From Prochilodus magdalenae (lineage: Eukaryota; Chordata; Actinopteri; Characiformes; Prochilodontidae), in assembly GCA_024036415.1 (NCBI GenBank), contig JAMWET010003181.1:62001-126000 (forward strand): a stretch of DNA of 64,000 nucleotides. Direction: 5' to 3'. Position 1 is the first letter of the stretch. Each line of letters starts with the position of its first letter. Under the pieces are notes generated by a model. The model had not been told where the DNA came from, made no database searches, and worked only from the letters and a program-made list of their open reading frames with translations. Made by a program: the position numbers and the translations under genes. Of this stretch, positions 11,479 to 24,208 are shown one piece after another.

Positions 11479-13143
11479 TGTCACACTGGTTCTAGATTGC
11501 CTGTACCAGTGTATGGAATCTCAGATATCAGGACACATATGGGGCTTCGTTAAGAAGTTGAAGTATTGTGATATGTTTTCCATTTTGCGCATTTGTAATA
11601 ATATAAAAACATGAAACAAGTCTCTAAGAGACCAACAACAGCAAAGAAGTGTCCTCTTTTCCAAATGGAAAGTCGTCATGAAGCAGAAGTACCTCCAAAG
11701 TATTACTACTGGAATGACATAGTCAAGTACTTTTGTCCAGTACTGTGGACATCAACAAAAACTTATGTCGTTTATGTTTGTGTCAGAGTAAAACAGCATT
11801 TTGGTGCTAGCATACACACTAATGAAATTCCTGCTACCAAACAAACCGCTTGTCAGCTTTCATTCTGCAGCACTTGGTATTCATGTAATGGTGCTTGTTC
11901 TTCATCATTTGAGAATAAATAATTCTAAGCTGTCTTGCTGTCAGTCTCACACTTTCTCAGTATCCCCCCCTTGAACCGCAATCATGAGCAAAGTTAGGGA
12001 ATGGTTTGAACAAACTTTGTCTCATTATGTTTTCTCATAGCTTCCATGTGTTTTTTGCTTGAGCAGATAACTGTATCTGAAAGCTGTGTCAGTTATTGAC
12101 ACCACATGATCCAAAAAAACAGGCATTTGTCGTTGTTAGCAGTAACTTAACCCCTGACTCTGTCATCTTTTGAGAAACGCTGATAGCTGATAATGGACAA
12201 AGACAGTTGCTACACTATCAAATAAGGGAAGCGTGATTGCTTCTCCACAGAGCCGGGGGCAGGGGGCTATAGAGACGCTTCTTATCACTGACGCCGATAG
12301 GAATCAGTATACAGTTGCAAGAACATTGCCATACTGGCGGTTTCATAAAGTTAAAAAAGTGCTTATTTTTGCATTAAAAGACGCAACTACAACGCAACTA
12401 CAGTTAAAAAAAAAAAAAAAAAAGAGGTTAAAAAGTCCTGCAGCATGCTGCTACAGAATGTTAGACTAATATTTAGACAGCTTTGAACACGGACTACATA
12501 TGAAAAAGGGGAAAATAAAGATTACGAGGAAAATGAAGCCATGGACAATAGGGTTGAAGTATTTGGTGGACATATCTAATTGAGATTTTTCAGACTAGTA
12601 TTACGACTGGAATTAAATAATGGATTTTGTCAAGAACGCCGGACATCCGCTTTTTTTTTCAGACCTGTGGCCTAAACCTGAGTGTAGTGTGCAAGACTGA
12701 CAGTACGTTTTGGCTGTGATTTCGCAATACATGAAGCCTCTGATTGGTCTGACTCATCTGGCAGTTAGTAGATTACGTTTTTCATGATCCAGACTAGAAC
12801 TAGAAAAGTGCATTTCCTGAAGATGATGCAGAGTGATCTGCTCAGTTTAAGCTTAAGACAAACAGATGAGTGCAGACCAACACTGAATTTATGCTTGAGT
12901 GGCCTGTCCAAGAAGCACAGTAGATACTGTATGCATGTTCCTTTCCACCATAGTCATTCCTTATGGGTGAATTTTCAAAATTGAACTGTCAGATCAAAAA
13001 ACTGTAAATAAGCTCACCATTCCCAATCGGTTCAAACATTCCAGAGCTGGAGCGGTGTTGATATTTCAAACTATGAGACTAATAAGCAGACAAAAACCTG
13101 TAAGATGACCATGCATTGGATAACAATAGTACCATCTAATATG

Positions 13144-13144
<1 letters not shown>

Positions 13145-13174
<30 letters not shown>
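13145..13174 (+). repeat. (TTG)n microsatellite
   Basis: About ten uninterrupted TTG units within intron 1. Confidence 0.95.
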
Positions 13175-13176
<2 letters not shown>

Positions 13177-14214
13177 AAATCTTGTGATTTAAATTGCAGT
13201 TGTGACATTTCGATAAAAGTGATTCATCTTTAGGCCCTAATGGATGATGTGTCCTTCCTATATTTAAATCACCCAAATTGATTGGCACTTTTTTGCAGTT
13301 CACTGAACTACCGCCAAGCCTTAATGCATGTCACTTGCATTGGTAGAACCTCCATTTGTGAGCCATTAATATAGAAATCCAAGTTTATTCCCAGACATAC
13401 CTTCATTGCCTCTTCATTTCTTTGTATCTTGTCCCTGCTTCAAAATATTACAGCCCATGACTTCCACTAGAGATTGTTTTATCCAGTGGGGCTACATGTT
13501 ATTAGTAACCTAACCCTGTCTCTGTAACATGGCTGACCCCAACAAATATAAGCATCATGAAGAACAGTTATGAAGTATAAGTAGACTTCAGCTTCATGAG
13601 AGCTTATGGTTTGGCAGGTCATAACAGCTTCCTTAACAAAGAAAGCTCACTTACTGCTTTCATACCACTGTTATCTCTCAATGCTATGAAGCCAAACCAA
13701 ATGAAGAGATGGCAGGTCATAAAACCTCATTGAAATTCTTCTTTTTTTTTTTTTTTTGTTTTCTTTCTTTTTTTTTTTTTGTGAGAGGAAATACAGCCAG
13801 GGCTATCTTAAAGATTCACAGGCTTCTGCAAAGCTGTTGAAAGAGCAAGAGGGGTTAGCCCTTGCACAGGGCTTCGGAGGCATCTTTTGATAGCCACAGG
13901 AAAGGAGGCATACAGTATTGGAGAGCAGCTTGTCAAACCTGACTGCTTTAAAATTGTGGAGAGACTGTATGACCCACAGGTGGATAAAGTGAACACATGT
14001 CTCGTTCTGTAAGACACTGAATAGATAAAATTGCTAGAGCTTACCTAGCTGCACGAAAAGCTTAGGAAGTCTTCCTTTGCCATGTGGTTGAAACAAGCAA
14101 CAGCAATGGCAGGTGAGCCTCTGAGTGTTGTTTATAGACAGTTTATTGATGGTGATGACATGAAAGTCATGCGTAAGTCTCCCAATCTGAACAATAATTA
14201 CAGGCCAAGATGCT

Positions 14215-14935
14215 CCTCATCAGAAGTATAGTTGTACCCAGAAAGAAGTGTTGGATAAGATTACCAGGAACAAATTTACACTGTTATACACAATATTTAT
14301 TGAGCTACACATACAGAAGTAGTGTCTCTCACAATGGCATCGGGCCCCCATGTTTACAACTCCATGCCAGGACATCTGGCATGTGGCGTTAGCAGAGGTC
14401 CCTTTAGGCTTCCTGTGATAATCCATCTCATGCAGCTTGAATGTTCTCACACAGTTCCTGCAGATTTTGCATTAGAGGTGGAGTGACACCAGGCCTTCTG
14501 GTCATGTGGCACATGACGACAAATTGTTCATCCTGGCACTGAACACAGTGCTTCTACACATAGATTCGTTGGTCTTCCCCATCAAGACAAAAGGGAAATC
14601 ATCTCTAAAGATGAACCGCTGCCAATTCTGATTCACTCCATGACAGTCTGGCACGGCACCATTGCAGTCTTTGGTGATGTCCTGCATTGTGCAGCTCTCT
14701 GACAACAGTGCTGGCACTAACAGGTTGACTCATGGAGGACATCTTCTTGCTGAATGTCTGCAGTCATGTCTGTTGGGTCAGTCAGGTACAGCAAAATGGC
14801 CCGTCCTTGCTTACGTTTGAATCATTCGCATGTCTCACGATGTTAAATCTACCCACCAAGTTTCATTCCTGCCGGTTGATTCGTTCTGGGTACAACTATT
14901 TGTGCAGCTATTCTTTTGATGATGAGTGGATTTAT
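14215..14935 (-). pseudogene. Decayed Tc1/mariner-like transposon, transposase on - strand
   Basis: Both ends carry the motif TAGTTGTACCCAGAA in opposite orientations (left about 14230, right complement about 14889-14901). The - strand encodes fragments such as MRTFKLHEMDYHRKPKGTSA and HCERHYFCMCSS, which line up with IFKLDGMDYHKTPLGTS and HTKRHSFCMCRS in the copy at 50706-51333. A further - strand piece, WQRFIFRDDFPFVLMGK, corresponds to the WQQVIFSDESCFCLGG motif there, which is the region around the second catalytic Asp of Tc1 transposases. Frames shift between the pieces and the left end is shortened, so this copy is dead. Confidence 0.75.
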
Positions 14936-16079
14936 GGCTTATTGCTATTTATGGCTTGTATCCAAAGTCTGCTCTGCAAAAATCTTGTTTCGTGTTGCTT
15001 AGGCTACTGACTGTGATTTAATGGCTGCTGCTTATAGGATGAGGCCCTGGGGTACATACTATTCCACTGCATGATGAGCTGGCTATGTTTATGTGCCCAT
15101 CACTGGTCCTCTATTAGATTAACTAAGAAGTGACCATGGTTTGACTGCCATAAGCTGACACTCCGCTGACTCTCATACAGAGTTATTGCAGAATTTTTGG
15201 ACAGTTCTGCTATTCCTCACATATGATGACACTTATGACACCAAAACAAACCGGATTGACAACTGACTTAATGCTAGCACTTTTTTGTGGAATGGCATTT
15301 TGTCAGAAATTTGGATGAAAGGGACATAATTGGTCTTGCTCGTTCTGGGTTAATAGGATGGCTCTCCCCCTCTCCTCATCACGAAGTGTGATGCTAGCCA
15401 ACACGGGTGTTTGTTAGCTGAAGTAACAGATTTGACAATTGGGCCTGAAACATACTTCATGCAAGGATGCAAACACAGATGCCTTGTGCTACCCAAGCTC
15501 ATTAAAAAATATACATTCAAACTATGTCCCGACGCAATTCATAATGCAACATGAGCGTGAGCTGCATTCTGTATGTTAAAGGAAGGGGCGCTAAGCAAGT
15601 GAAACACTGTTCCCAGCACATTCCAACAGCACAGATAATGCTCATGTCTCTCCTCTACTATCTGCATGTAGCTGTTGTGGCTTTAGGGATAAGAGTAGAC
15701 CCTGCTCTGATTTATCCTTCATCAACCTCTTGAGTGCTGGGCATTTTAGCTACCAGAGTAATGCGAGTAAACACGGTGAGATTGTACATTTGTAGTCCGG
15801 GTTTGAAATGCCTTGGCCGAGCATTGTCAATGTATTTGCGTACATGCGTTGAGGATGTATTTGACCTTGGCCTTCAGATGCGATGAGCTGTCCAGTGAGG
15901 TTGCTTTTGCGGCTGCTTGAAAAAATGTGGTTGCATCAGAGGAAGTGACTCAGAGGAAGCACATGCTTGCGTCCACCCTCCCATCTTTGTGGCACAGTGT
16001 GATTGGGTGACACCTAGTTAGCAGTAATTGGAAAATACCACCCCCCTCCCCCCCCACCAAAAAAAAGTCAGCTTTTATA

Positions 16080-16155
16080 GTGGTTGTGTGCCTGTGTGTG
16101 TGCCTGTGTGTGTGCCTGTGTGTGTGCCTGTGTGTGTGCCTGTGTGTGTGCCTGT
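16080..16155 (+). repeat. Decameric tandem repeat (TGTGTGTGCC)n
   Basis: Six to seven copies of a 10-base unit TGTGTGTGCC, followed by a T-rich run at about 16167-16196. The unit is a higher-order variant of a TG microsatellite in which a CC change has been amplified. Confidence 0.9.
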
Positions 16156-17429
16156 GGGGTGTGGTGTTTTTTTTTTTTTTTTTTTGTTTTTTTTTTAAAT
16201 CCTTAACTTATCAAGAGAACTGTAATTCAGAACTGAAGCACATCATTTTTATTGGGCAAAATTATTTTCGGATACCAAGACTTATATCTCAATATTAATA
16301 ATGACGTTGTATGAAAGTGGGAATTCCTTTTGATTTGTACTTTGTACTGTTTGTTTGAATGAAAGTATCAGTATTGACAAGTATCAGTATTGTCAAATGA
16401 ATTATCAGTATTGGACGTAATACATATTTCAGCATCCACTAATGCAGAACGATATCGCTTTCTAATCCTAGCAAGATACGAAGAAGTACCTTTTGTAGTG
16501 GCAGTGGCTTTTCTGAGCTCCACAGACGTTGTGCTAAATACATTACAACTTCTGAAGTCATTTGTCTTGTACATTTGTTTCTTATATTCCAGCTTTTTCC
16601 AGGGCTGTTGTACACTGCTGGAATTTGGTAATTTGGTCATACTGTCTGTATTGGCCAAGAACTGTGGAGTCTCTCTGCTTGTAGTGAATATCAGGCCTAG
16701 AGATCGCAGCATCGCCCGAAGCACCATAGTTGATGTGCATGTAAAGTTGGCCAGTGTCGATGGTAAGCTAAATCATATGCAGTGGTTCCTAACCTGGGGG
16801 TTGAGAGTGGTGCTGTAAGAAATGCACTTTATCAGTTTTGGTGCATGCAGACAAGCTCTGCTGAATGGCTCCACCTGCAGGCCATGGAAGACAGGCTAAT
16901 GTCAGTTTCTGCTGAGTGCTTGTTATTTAGGAATGGTCTTGAATGATTACTGAACTCGGGGCTGTTTTCAGTGCTTAGATTAGTTGTTTTGTGATGAAGT
17001 GCTATAATGTAAGTGAGCAGACTTGCTATTTGATTATTTTGCTGTGGTTTGTGTGTGTTTGTGTTTCTGAAGGAACTCAGTACGTTCTGACATCTGTTCT
17101 TTCCACAAAAAAAAAAAGCAGGGGTGACCCTTGGCATGTTTTGTAGTGTATGTATGTTATGTCATGCTGCATAGAGCCACTCTGTATGCTTCTGTGTTCA
17201 GGCAGATATACAGGGTTAGAATTATGCCGAGCTAATAAGGCGGCACAATGGATGATCTGCTGATCATTATGGTTATTATGGTCTGCAATACTATAGCTGC
17301 CCTGTGCACATCAGAGACCACCCTTCATTTATTCCATTTTCAGTCAATCAAAGGCCTTTAAGAGCAAGTGATTCATTTTGAGGATCATAAAAAAAGCCCT
17401 GAATGATTCTTTAGCAGAACATTGCTCAG

Positions 17430-17840
17430 AAACCTCAATGATTAAATAATGAACAATATATGTTACATTTAGTTTGTCTGCCCTCCAAAATCATCTCCAA
17501 AATCAGTTTCTTCTTCTCACTGTCCAAATAATCTAAAACACCTTTAGAGATGATTAGGCCTGGACTCTGAGGTGTTCAGTACATAGTTCTGAGAACTGAT
17601 TTGCATTTCTTAGTACCATCTTGAGTTGTCTTCTCACTGTGGAAGGATGGACAGAAACACCGGTGGATCTGAAGCCAGACTGGAGCTTGATTATTTTATT
17701 TTTTTTCCCCTCCTCCCCTTAAACATAAAAGCTGTTTATCTGATGGTGACAGTTTTTGTGGTCTACCAGATCTTGCTCTTGTAGAAATGTTTTTTTTCCC
17801 TTTGACCTTTAGTTTTCCCCTTTCTTATGCAAATGGATTA
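17430..17840 (-). pseudogene. Tc1-like transposon relic
   Basis: The segment TTGTCTTCTCACTGTGGAAG, followed by GGACAGAAACACCGGTGGAT, matches a widespread degraded Tc1-like element of fishes whose transposase reads on the - strand. A related segment lies at 43335-43800 (ATCTTCTCACAGTGGAAACT). No intact frame remains. The assignment rests on remembered family similarity, so the boundaries are approximate. Confidence 0.5.
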
Positions 17841-17897
17841 TTTTAGATTTAATCTCCCCAAAAATATGTCCTGATAACTTGTCCTTAAGTTTTACCA

Positions 17898-18051
17898 ACA
17901 TTCAAAATAACCAACTACAGTCAATTGAGCTCCCAGCAAAACTAATGTGTTTTCAAGTTAGTGAAAATGTCTTGCTTAGAAACTACTGCATGCTTCAAAG
18001 GGATCTCCTAAAAACATTTAAAGAAGTAATGTTGTGAACTTTGCAAGACTT
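17898..18051 (+). repeat. Direct repeat, copy 1 (154 bp)
   Basis: This segment, starting ACATTCAAAATAACCAACTA and ending TGCAAGACTT, recurs at 19048-19201 with a single mismatch (G at 18043, A at 19193). The offset is exactly 1150 bases. The near identity implies a recent duplication, or possibly an assembly artefact. Confidence 0.95.
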
Positions 18052-18299
18052 CACTTTGCAGCCACAATTCCTCATTGCATGAATTCCCCAAGATGTACAA
18101 AAAATTGCTTTAGAGGTTCCTTTTGGGTCCATGTTGATGGGTGTTTCACAGGCTGAGTCCTTGGACACCTGCTATTTCTTACCAGTCTCTGAACACGCCA
18201 TGTGTGTGCTGCAGACATTAAGATTCATCAGATCAGCCTACGTTTTACTAGACTTTAACTGGGGAACTTTTATCCACTGCAGACTCAGCTTTGTGTTCA

Positions 18300-18801
18300 T
18301 TGCTGACAGAAGTGGCCCCCGACATGGTCCTCTGCTATTGTAGCCCATCTGCCTCGAGATTTATCGTGTCGTGGGTTCTAAAATGCTTTTCTGCTCACCA
18401 CAATGGTACGGATTGGTTATCTGAGTAACCATAACCTTTCTGTCAGCTCAAAGCAGTCTGGCCATTCTCTGTTGACCTCCATCATCAACAAGGCATTTAT
18501 GTCTGCAGATCTACTTCTCACCTGGGTTTTTATCTGTGTATTGCCCCATTCTAAGTAAACTGGAGACTGCAGTTATAGTAATACTCACACCAGCCCAGCG
18601 CAAACAAAAATACCACAGTAAAAGAAATCACAAAGTTCGCATTTGCCCCCATTCTGATGGTTAAAATGTGAAGATCACCCAAAGCTGCCGGCCCCTCCAT
18701 GCATCATACTATTTGCAATCCACTGCTACCACACAATAGGCTGAATAGATAATTGCATGAATAAGTAGCTCCACATGTGTTCCTAATACAGTGAGTGTAC
18801 A
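18300..18801. mobile_element. Common fish interspersed repeat copy
   Basis: The stretch contains GGTCCTCTGCTATTGTAGCC, CTTTCTGTCAGCTCAAAGCA, GTCTGGCCATTCTCTGTTGA and CATCAACAAGGCATTTATGT, and ends TTCCTAATACAGTGAGTGTA. This order of motifs is a very frequent repeat in fish genomes. Its end resembles the right end of the fold-back element at 10789-11478. I do not assign it firmly to a LINE or DNA-transposon class. Confidence 0.6.
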
Positions 18802-19047
18802 GCTAAGGGCTATTTGCCGATTCAACATCATGTACTAGTGTTCAATGCTCTGTGCCGTCTTTTTAATCACCAGGTTTTACCAAAGTCTATTATAAGACTT
18901 GATTTCCACCAGACCTGCTATCACTTCATCCCATGTCAGGTTGTTAGTCTTGTAAATCAGACTACGGTCTATTGTCCCTGTGTTTTGTGCATGTTTTTGC
19001 ATAATATGGCTAAGACCTGCCTCCATTCAGAGAAAAAAGTTTGATCG

Positions 19048-19201
19048 ACATTCAAAATAACCAACTACAGTCAATTGAGCTCCCAGCAAAACTAATGTGT
19101 TTTCAAGTTAGTGAAAATGTCTTGCTTAGAAACTACTGCATGCTTCAAAGGGATCTCCTAAAAACATTTAAAGAAGTAATGTTGTGAACTTTACAAGACT
19201 T
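19048..19201 (+). repeat. Direct repeat, copy 2 (154 bp)
   Basis: Second copy of the segment at 17898-18051, in the same orientation, with one mismatch in 154 bases. The sequence diverges completely just outside: CTTCACTTTG follows copy 1 and CTTTTTGTGT follows copy 2. Confidence 0.95.
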
Positions 19202-19580
19202 TTTGTGTCAATTCAGCAACTCTGGAAAGGCACAGCATGCAGAGCAGCCAACTGTTCGCAGTCATGCTTTTTCTGTCAGACAGATACAACCTGCAGAATG
19301 GAAATAAGCGCCCACACTGTGCAGACAGCCAGTTAGAAGGGAACTGAGACAATATGGCCCAGATTAACATGTGGTAGGTATCAGACACTGTGTTTATGTA
19401 GGGTTATATCAGATGAGGTTAAGACCAGGAGCATGGAACCCTAAGGCGAAGCTTAGTTTATGCATTATAAGGAGGGTACAGATTAAATTTTTTTTTTTAA
19501 TATATAGACTTATTATAAAGTACCTATATTATTCATATATGCTATGTAGTTGTTCAAGGGTTGTTTTAGCTAAGTTGTTT

Positions 19581-20305
19581 AGTCAAGTCAAATTATGACC
19601 ACCAGCTTTTATCTAGAGTAACTGCTGCATGAACAGCAGCTGGACTCAATAATGTCCTGGTAGGTTGTCACGGGTATCTGAAGCCATGCTGATTGCAGTG
19701 CATCCCACAGCTACTGGAGGGTGCATGGGGGAGGATCCATAGTGCGAACTTGATGATCAAGGTAGTCACACAGATGCTCAATTGGGTTACAGTCTAGTGA
19801 ATTAAGGGACCAGAGGAGTACTTGAAAGTCTTGGTAATGCTCTTCAAACCAATGTTAGACATATCTAGACGTGTGACATGCTGGATTTTCTTACTGTAAG
19901 ATCCCATCCGCCCCAAGGAAGATGATCAGCATGTATTGGTGTCCAGGATCTGCAAGGATTGGTTCACACCCAAATCGATTGAGTGCCATCCACATGGATG
20001 AGTGGGCAGAGAGAATGTCATGAAAACGTGACTTTCTTTATGAGCTATGTGCTGATCTTCTAGCAAGACAATTCAACATGTCACAGAGCTAAAGATGTCT
20101 GACCTTGGTTAGAAGAGCATGACCAAGACTGTGGATCCTCCCCCTGCACACTCCAGCAGCTATGGTATGCACTGCAGTCAGCATCGTTCCAAATACCTGT
20201 GACAACCTACCATAGAGTCACTCCCAGCCCGTCTAGCCTCTGTTCATCCAGCACATTGTTGTTACTCTGGATATTAGCTGGTGGTCATAATTATGTGATC
20301 TGACT
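19581..20305. mobile_element. Second fold-back element, about 725 bp
   Basis: The left end contains AATTATGACCACCAGC and the right end GCTGGTGGTCATAATT. Inner blocks also pair: AGGTTGTCACGGGTATCTGA with the complement of CCTGTGACAACCTACC, and GGAGGGTGCATGGGGGAGGA with the complement of TCCTCCCCCTGCACACTCC. A non-palindromic centre of roughly 350 bp lies between the arms. No transposase frame is recognisable. The structure fits a non-autonomous fold-back DNA transposon. Confidence 0.75.
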
Positions 20306-20426
20306 GTATATTTGTAGTTATAAAAATCATTTGTATGAAATAAGATGCAGTGTTTAGTCATCATAAATTGCAGTCATTTTTAATAATAAATCATTACTCA
20401 ATATAATCGATAGTGACGGCCTTAAA

Positions 20427-20500
20427 TCAATCAATATTTATTTATATAGTGCTTTTTACAACCACCGTTGTCTCAAAGCAGCTTCACGGAAAATCAGTTT
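20427..20500 (+). repeat. Short fish interspersed-repeat fragment
   Basis: AATCAATATTTATTTATATA followed by GTGCTTTTTACAACCACCGT and TGTCTCAAAGCAGCTTCACG matches a repeat tail common in fishes. Only the conserved core is visible; the class is uncertain. Confidence 0.4.
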
Positions 20501-22785
20501 ATGAAAACCAACAGCTGCGGTATGTTCATGCGTTTAGCTTATTTTTCATATGTGTAAATGTGCAGTTCTGTAGTTCTTGGGAAATTGTTTTGCAAGGTTA
20601 TTAATGAATTTGTTTTCTTTTAAGAGTTTTATGTGGGCGCTGGGTGAACACAGAACCGCTGCTGTGAGGCATAAACTGGATCGCTTGCCCTCGAGTGTAC
20701 GTAATTGATTTTGATGTATGAACGCATCTTTGTTCACAATTAAAAGTTGTAAAAGTGCACAAACACATATTTTTTTAAATTGTCGATTTGCCTTCAGTAC
20801 TGGTGTGCAACACTGCATCTCTGCTGTTGGCTAACAAAGAGATATAAAGCATGGTATGATGCGACAACCGCTGGATTGTTACAGTAGCACGTCACGGTAG
20901 GCTTATACAGTTACAGTGCATGTTTGCATAGGAAATGGACAGCATGAGCATAAACATGGAGGGCAGGGGTGCTAGGAGGGGCACCCACTGTTGAAACAAC
21001 CCTGTACGTTAGGGTAATGAAGCCTATTAAAAAAAAAAAAAAAGGACGTAATTTCTTGTTTTTGCTCATAAAGACTGTAAGACAGCTTCATACAGATCCA
21101 GGGAAGGGTTTAATAGTAATTAGCAACATTTTAATGTACTGACATTTTATTTTTCAGTATACTGTGTGTGGGCTATATGGCTAAAAGAAGTAGGATTTTT
21201 ATAGTACAGATGGAGGAAAAAAACTAGTAGTTAGTAGTACACAGTAGTTTGCGCTCATCGCTAGGATATAGAAAGTTTGAGTCTTTAAGGTTTGTAATAT
21301 TGTTTCTTGGATATGGATATCAAGGACGACCACGGTCTACTCCAGTTCTGCACTCATTATTACTAATAAGCGGGTTGGCCCAAGTTTTGATTCTGCAGCC
21401 GTTCAAGTTACGGTAATGACTGTGCTGGAAATCAGCTTCCTATGAAGTCACCTTGACGGACTGATTGAGATGCAGTTTTGGATGTCTTCTCCAGACTCTA
21501 ATCATCTGGGATACAAGCCGGTGGACATGCCGAGAATAACACTGCTTTATGGGGCGCCACTAAGCAAATCCTCCACCCGATCCACAGCCTCTGAAATTCT
21601 TATAATGGCCATGACTTTGAAGATCATATACTGCTTTATGTCCAAGGGTCAGATAGGATTGAAGGGGAGAGATTTATTATTTCTTTTGTTTGCCCATAGA
21701 GGCAAACTGAGCAGTCAAGGCTGCTGTGTAAGACAGTTATTAAAAGGACTGTCCAGAATCAGGAATACACTACACATTGTACTATTAAAAACATTTTATG
21801 ACTTTTATTTATTTATTTATTTATTATTCTAGCTGTAAATTATTACATTATATCTAAAAATGACTCTATTGACACTCCTGTTTAAGTACATGGTATAATG
21901 ATGTTTTTTTTTCTTCACTGTGGTTTCCATAGTGACTATGGCTCTTATGCTTATAGGTTTAATGTCAACACTCCTAGCTTTTGAAGATAAAAAAATAAAA
22001 AAAAACTAATATGCTTATAGACTTTCTCTATATACTTATTTTTTTTGCTTTATGTTTTTGGGAATATCACATATTTTAAAGATAAATAATGTACCTTTAA
22101 TTTAGAGATTGGAAAAAATGTACTACAGCACTTTTCCTGAGTGAAAGTTGTTTTCAACCAAGTTAAGTTTAGTTTTCCTTAGTTAAAACAAACTAATGCA
22201 TGACATGCGTAGCCTAGTTCAGTATAATATTTCACCCCATGCCTTTAATTTAGTAAACTGTGAGTTTATAAAGAGTTAGCTCTTTATTAATTAACTACAT
22301 TTAATTGTATTAAATTATGAGCGTAAAAGAAGCTTGAGTTTATTGCTTACCAATGCTTTTCTGTGATGCTTCCTACGTGCTGTAGTTAAGCTTGGTTCTT
22401 CCAAGGTACCAGATACACGCTGCCGGCTTAGTATGGAGGTTGTGGTAGTTATGTGGTAGTTTGTGAGTTATGTGGTAGCTGTGAACCAGACTTATTTGAC
22501 TTCTATGCTACCTTTTTTTGGAGTAAATGGATAAGAAGCTTGGACAAATTCCTTGATTATAATTTTGCTGCTTGATTTCAAGATTGAAGTTGAACTTTCT
22601 GTCTTATCCCTAGTAATTTTCTATTCATAGTATATTCTTGACAGGATAAGAAGTTTGACCCCTACTTTTCAAATATGAGGCATTCTGGATATGAGTTTAA
22701 ATAACAATTTGTTAATGTTGCAGACCCTTTTCAGTTGTTATGGAAATTTCTACAGTTTTGTTTATCATACATGCAATACATGTAA

Positions 22786-22789
<4 letters not shown>

Positions 22790-22825
<36 letters not shown>
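22790..22825 (+). repeat. (TG)n microsatellite
   Basis: About 18 uninterrupted TG units in intron 1. Confidence 0.95.
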
Positions 22826-22826
<1 letters not shown>

Positions 22827-22924
22827 GGGTTATTTTATTTATGTATTTATTTCCATAGTTTGAGGTTGTAAAGTAATAGCATCATTACATAACTGGTTGT
22901 GTTGATTTATCTTAATGTCAGTGT

Positions 22925-23270
22925 CGGGCAAAATAGGACGTTTGTGAGACTTTTAAAGGATTATTTAAAGAGAACACCTTCCAAAGCAAAAAACAAGCAA
23001 AAGGTCCGAAACCGGCAAACAACAATATTGTAGGTAGAGTCCAGAGTCAAAGTCAAAAAACAGAGCTAAGGGTCAGAAAACCAAAATAGCAGACAGAGTA
23101 AATAAGGCTCTGTAAGTACTGGCAAAACAGAAGCGTTACTTTGTGAAGAGCAGAGTTAAACAGAACAGCTTATAAAGGCAAAGCACCAGGTGAGAATAAT
23201 CAATACTCAGGCGAGGCCGATCTGGGATTGGCTGCCAGCTGTGAGCGAGAGGTCACATGGTAACCAGACA
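22925..23270. repeat. Possible retroelement-derived purine-rich segment
   Basis: A stretch with strong purine bias, including AAAGGTCCGAAACCGGCAAA, AGAGTCCAGAGTCAAAGTC and AACCAAAATAGCAGACAGAG, resembles sequence seen beside or within fish LTR retroelements. No LTR pair, primer-binding site or coding domain is visible. This is a weak call based on texture. Confidence 0.25.
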
Positions 23271-24208
23271 AGTGTAACCTGTGCACACCTGTAATACACC
23301 AGTTTTTCAGTACACCCATGCACACTCTGATTTCTTTCGCTTTTCTCAGTCTGTGCATATGCTAGAACACAGGACCTGTGAGGTGGCATATCAATACATT
23401 TGGAGCACAGCTGAAACATGTATATATTTATCTCCTAAGTGATGTATGTTTATATCTTCTGTCATGGCATGTTCTGTGTTTGTTAGTTGTTTTAAGCAGA
23501 AAATCATTTGCAGATTTAATAATGCTGAATTGTCTGCTTATTTCTGCTCAGCAACAAGGGAATCAGTTGACCATTTCTTCATTTCAGCAGCACTGGGCAT
23601 TAGCTGAACGGTTCTGCCCTGGTGTATTGAGAGTGTCTTTCGCCGTCAGAAACTGCTTTTGAAACGTAAAGTTGCTTCTTTGGTAACAAAAACGTTTACC
23701 CAAAAGCAGCTGTTTGACTGAAACACCGTATTTGTATTCTAGCTCGTAGTAGTTTAAAAATTCAGAGGTTGTTATTGTGTTTTTTTTCAGTTCCTGCAGT
23801 GTTTTTGCTGCATTCTTTCTGCAGGTGTGGAGGTTCTATAGTTTGGATCTTCTGCCCTGTTGTGTTGCCGAATTTCAGAAGGGCTGAATCGTAACACTAA
23901 ATCGAGTTAGCTTGTTAATTAAGCTTTAGGGGCTTTGGGATGGCGGCAAAGATCAGTGACTGTTATTTTCCTTCGGTATCTGCCAGCATCCTTTTGATTT
24001 TCTATATGCCACCCTTAGCGTCCTTGCATCCGATAATCCAACTTTTCACTGATGTGTTCTGCTGCTTGAAGCCTGGGGACATCAACTGGATTAATTTTTC
24101 ACAATATTTACATGGCCCTTCGTGCGTTCAAGGTAAGAATGGTGAGGTTTTGTCTTAGTCGATTCTTGTTTATTGATGTGTATCTCTCTTCTTGTCTTTG
24201 CTTGGAAG

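Larger units (their letters stand above)
1389..24208 (+). other. gbe1: gbe1 intron 1
   Basis: This 22.8-kb intron runs from GTAAAG at 1389 to TTGGAAG ending at 24208. It is mostly AT-rich, and its recognisable content is listed separately (MITEs, Tc1 relics, fold-back elements, direct duplication, simple repeats). The stretches 1389-3433, 3627-7079, 7402-8900, 9286-10750, 11479-14200, 14936-17400 and 20650-24208 contain nothing I can name apart from short simple repeats, a few low-confidence repeat fragments, and oligo-A or oligo-T runs such as those near 12405, 13741 and 16170. A second CACGTG lies at 1609-1614, 220 bases into the intron. Confidence 0.9.

Noticed and set aside
16390..16818. 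The longest open frame in the window, 142 codons, + strand
   Set aside because: It overlaps a 119-codon frame on the opposite strand in low-complexity AT-rich sequence, with no recognisable domain. Treated as chance.
17898..19201. Pair of LTRs flanking a short retroelement
   Set aside because: The 154-bp repeats lack TG...CA ends, no primer-binding site or polypurine tract is visible, and the interior is another known type of repeat.
23940..24132. A possible alternative first exon: ATG at 23940 and a donor-like CAAG|GTAAGA 76 bases before exon 2
   Set aside because: Joining it to exon 2 gives the wrong phase (one leftover base where two are needed), and the encoded sequence does not resemble a branching enzyme. 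The leftover intron would also be only 76 bases.
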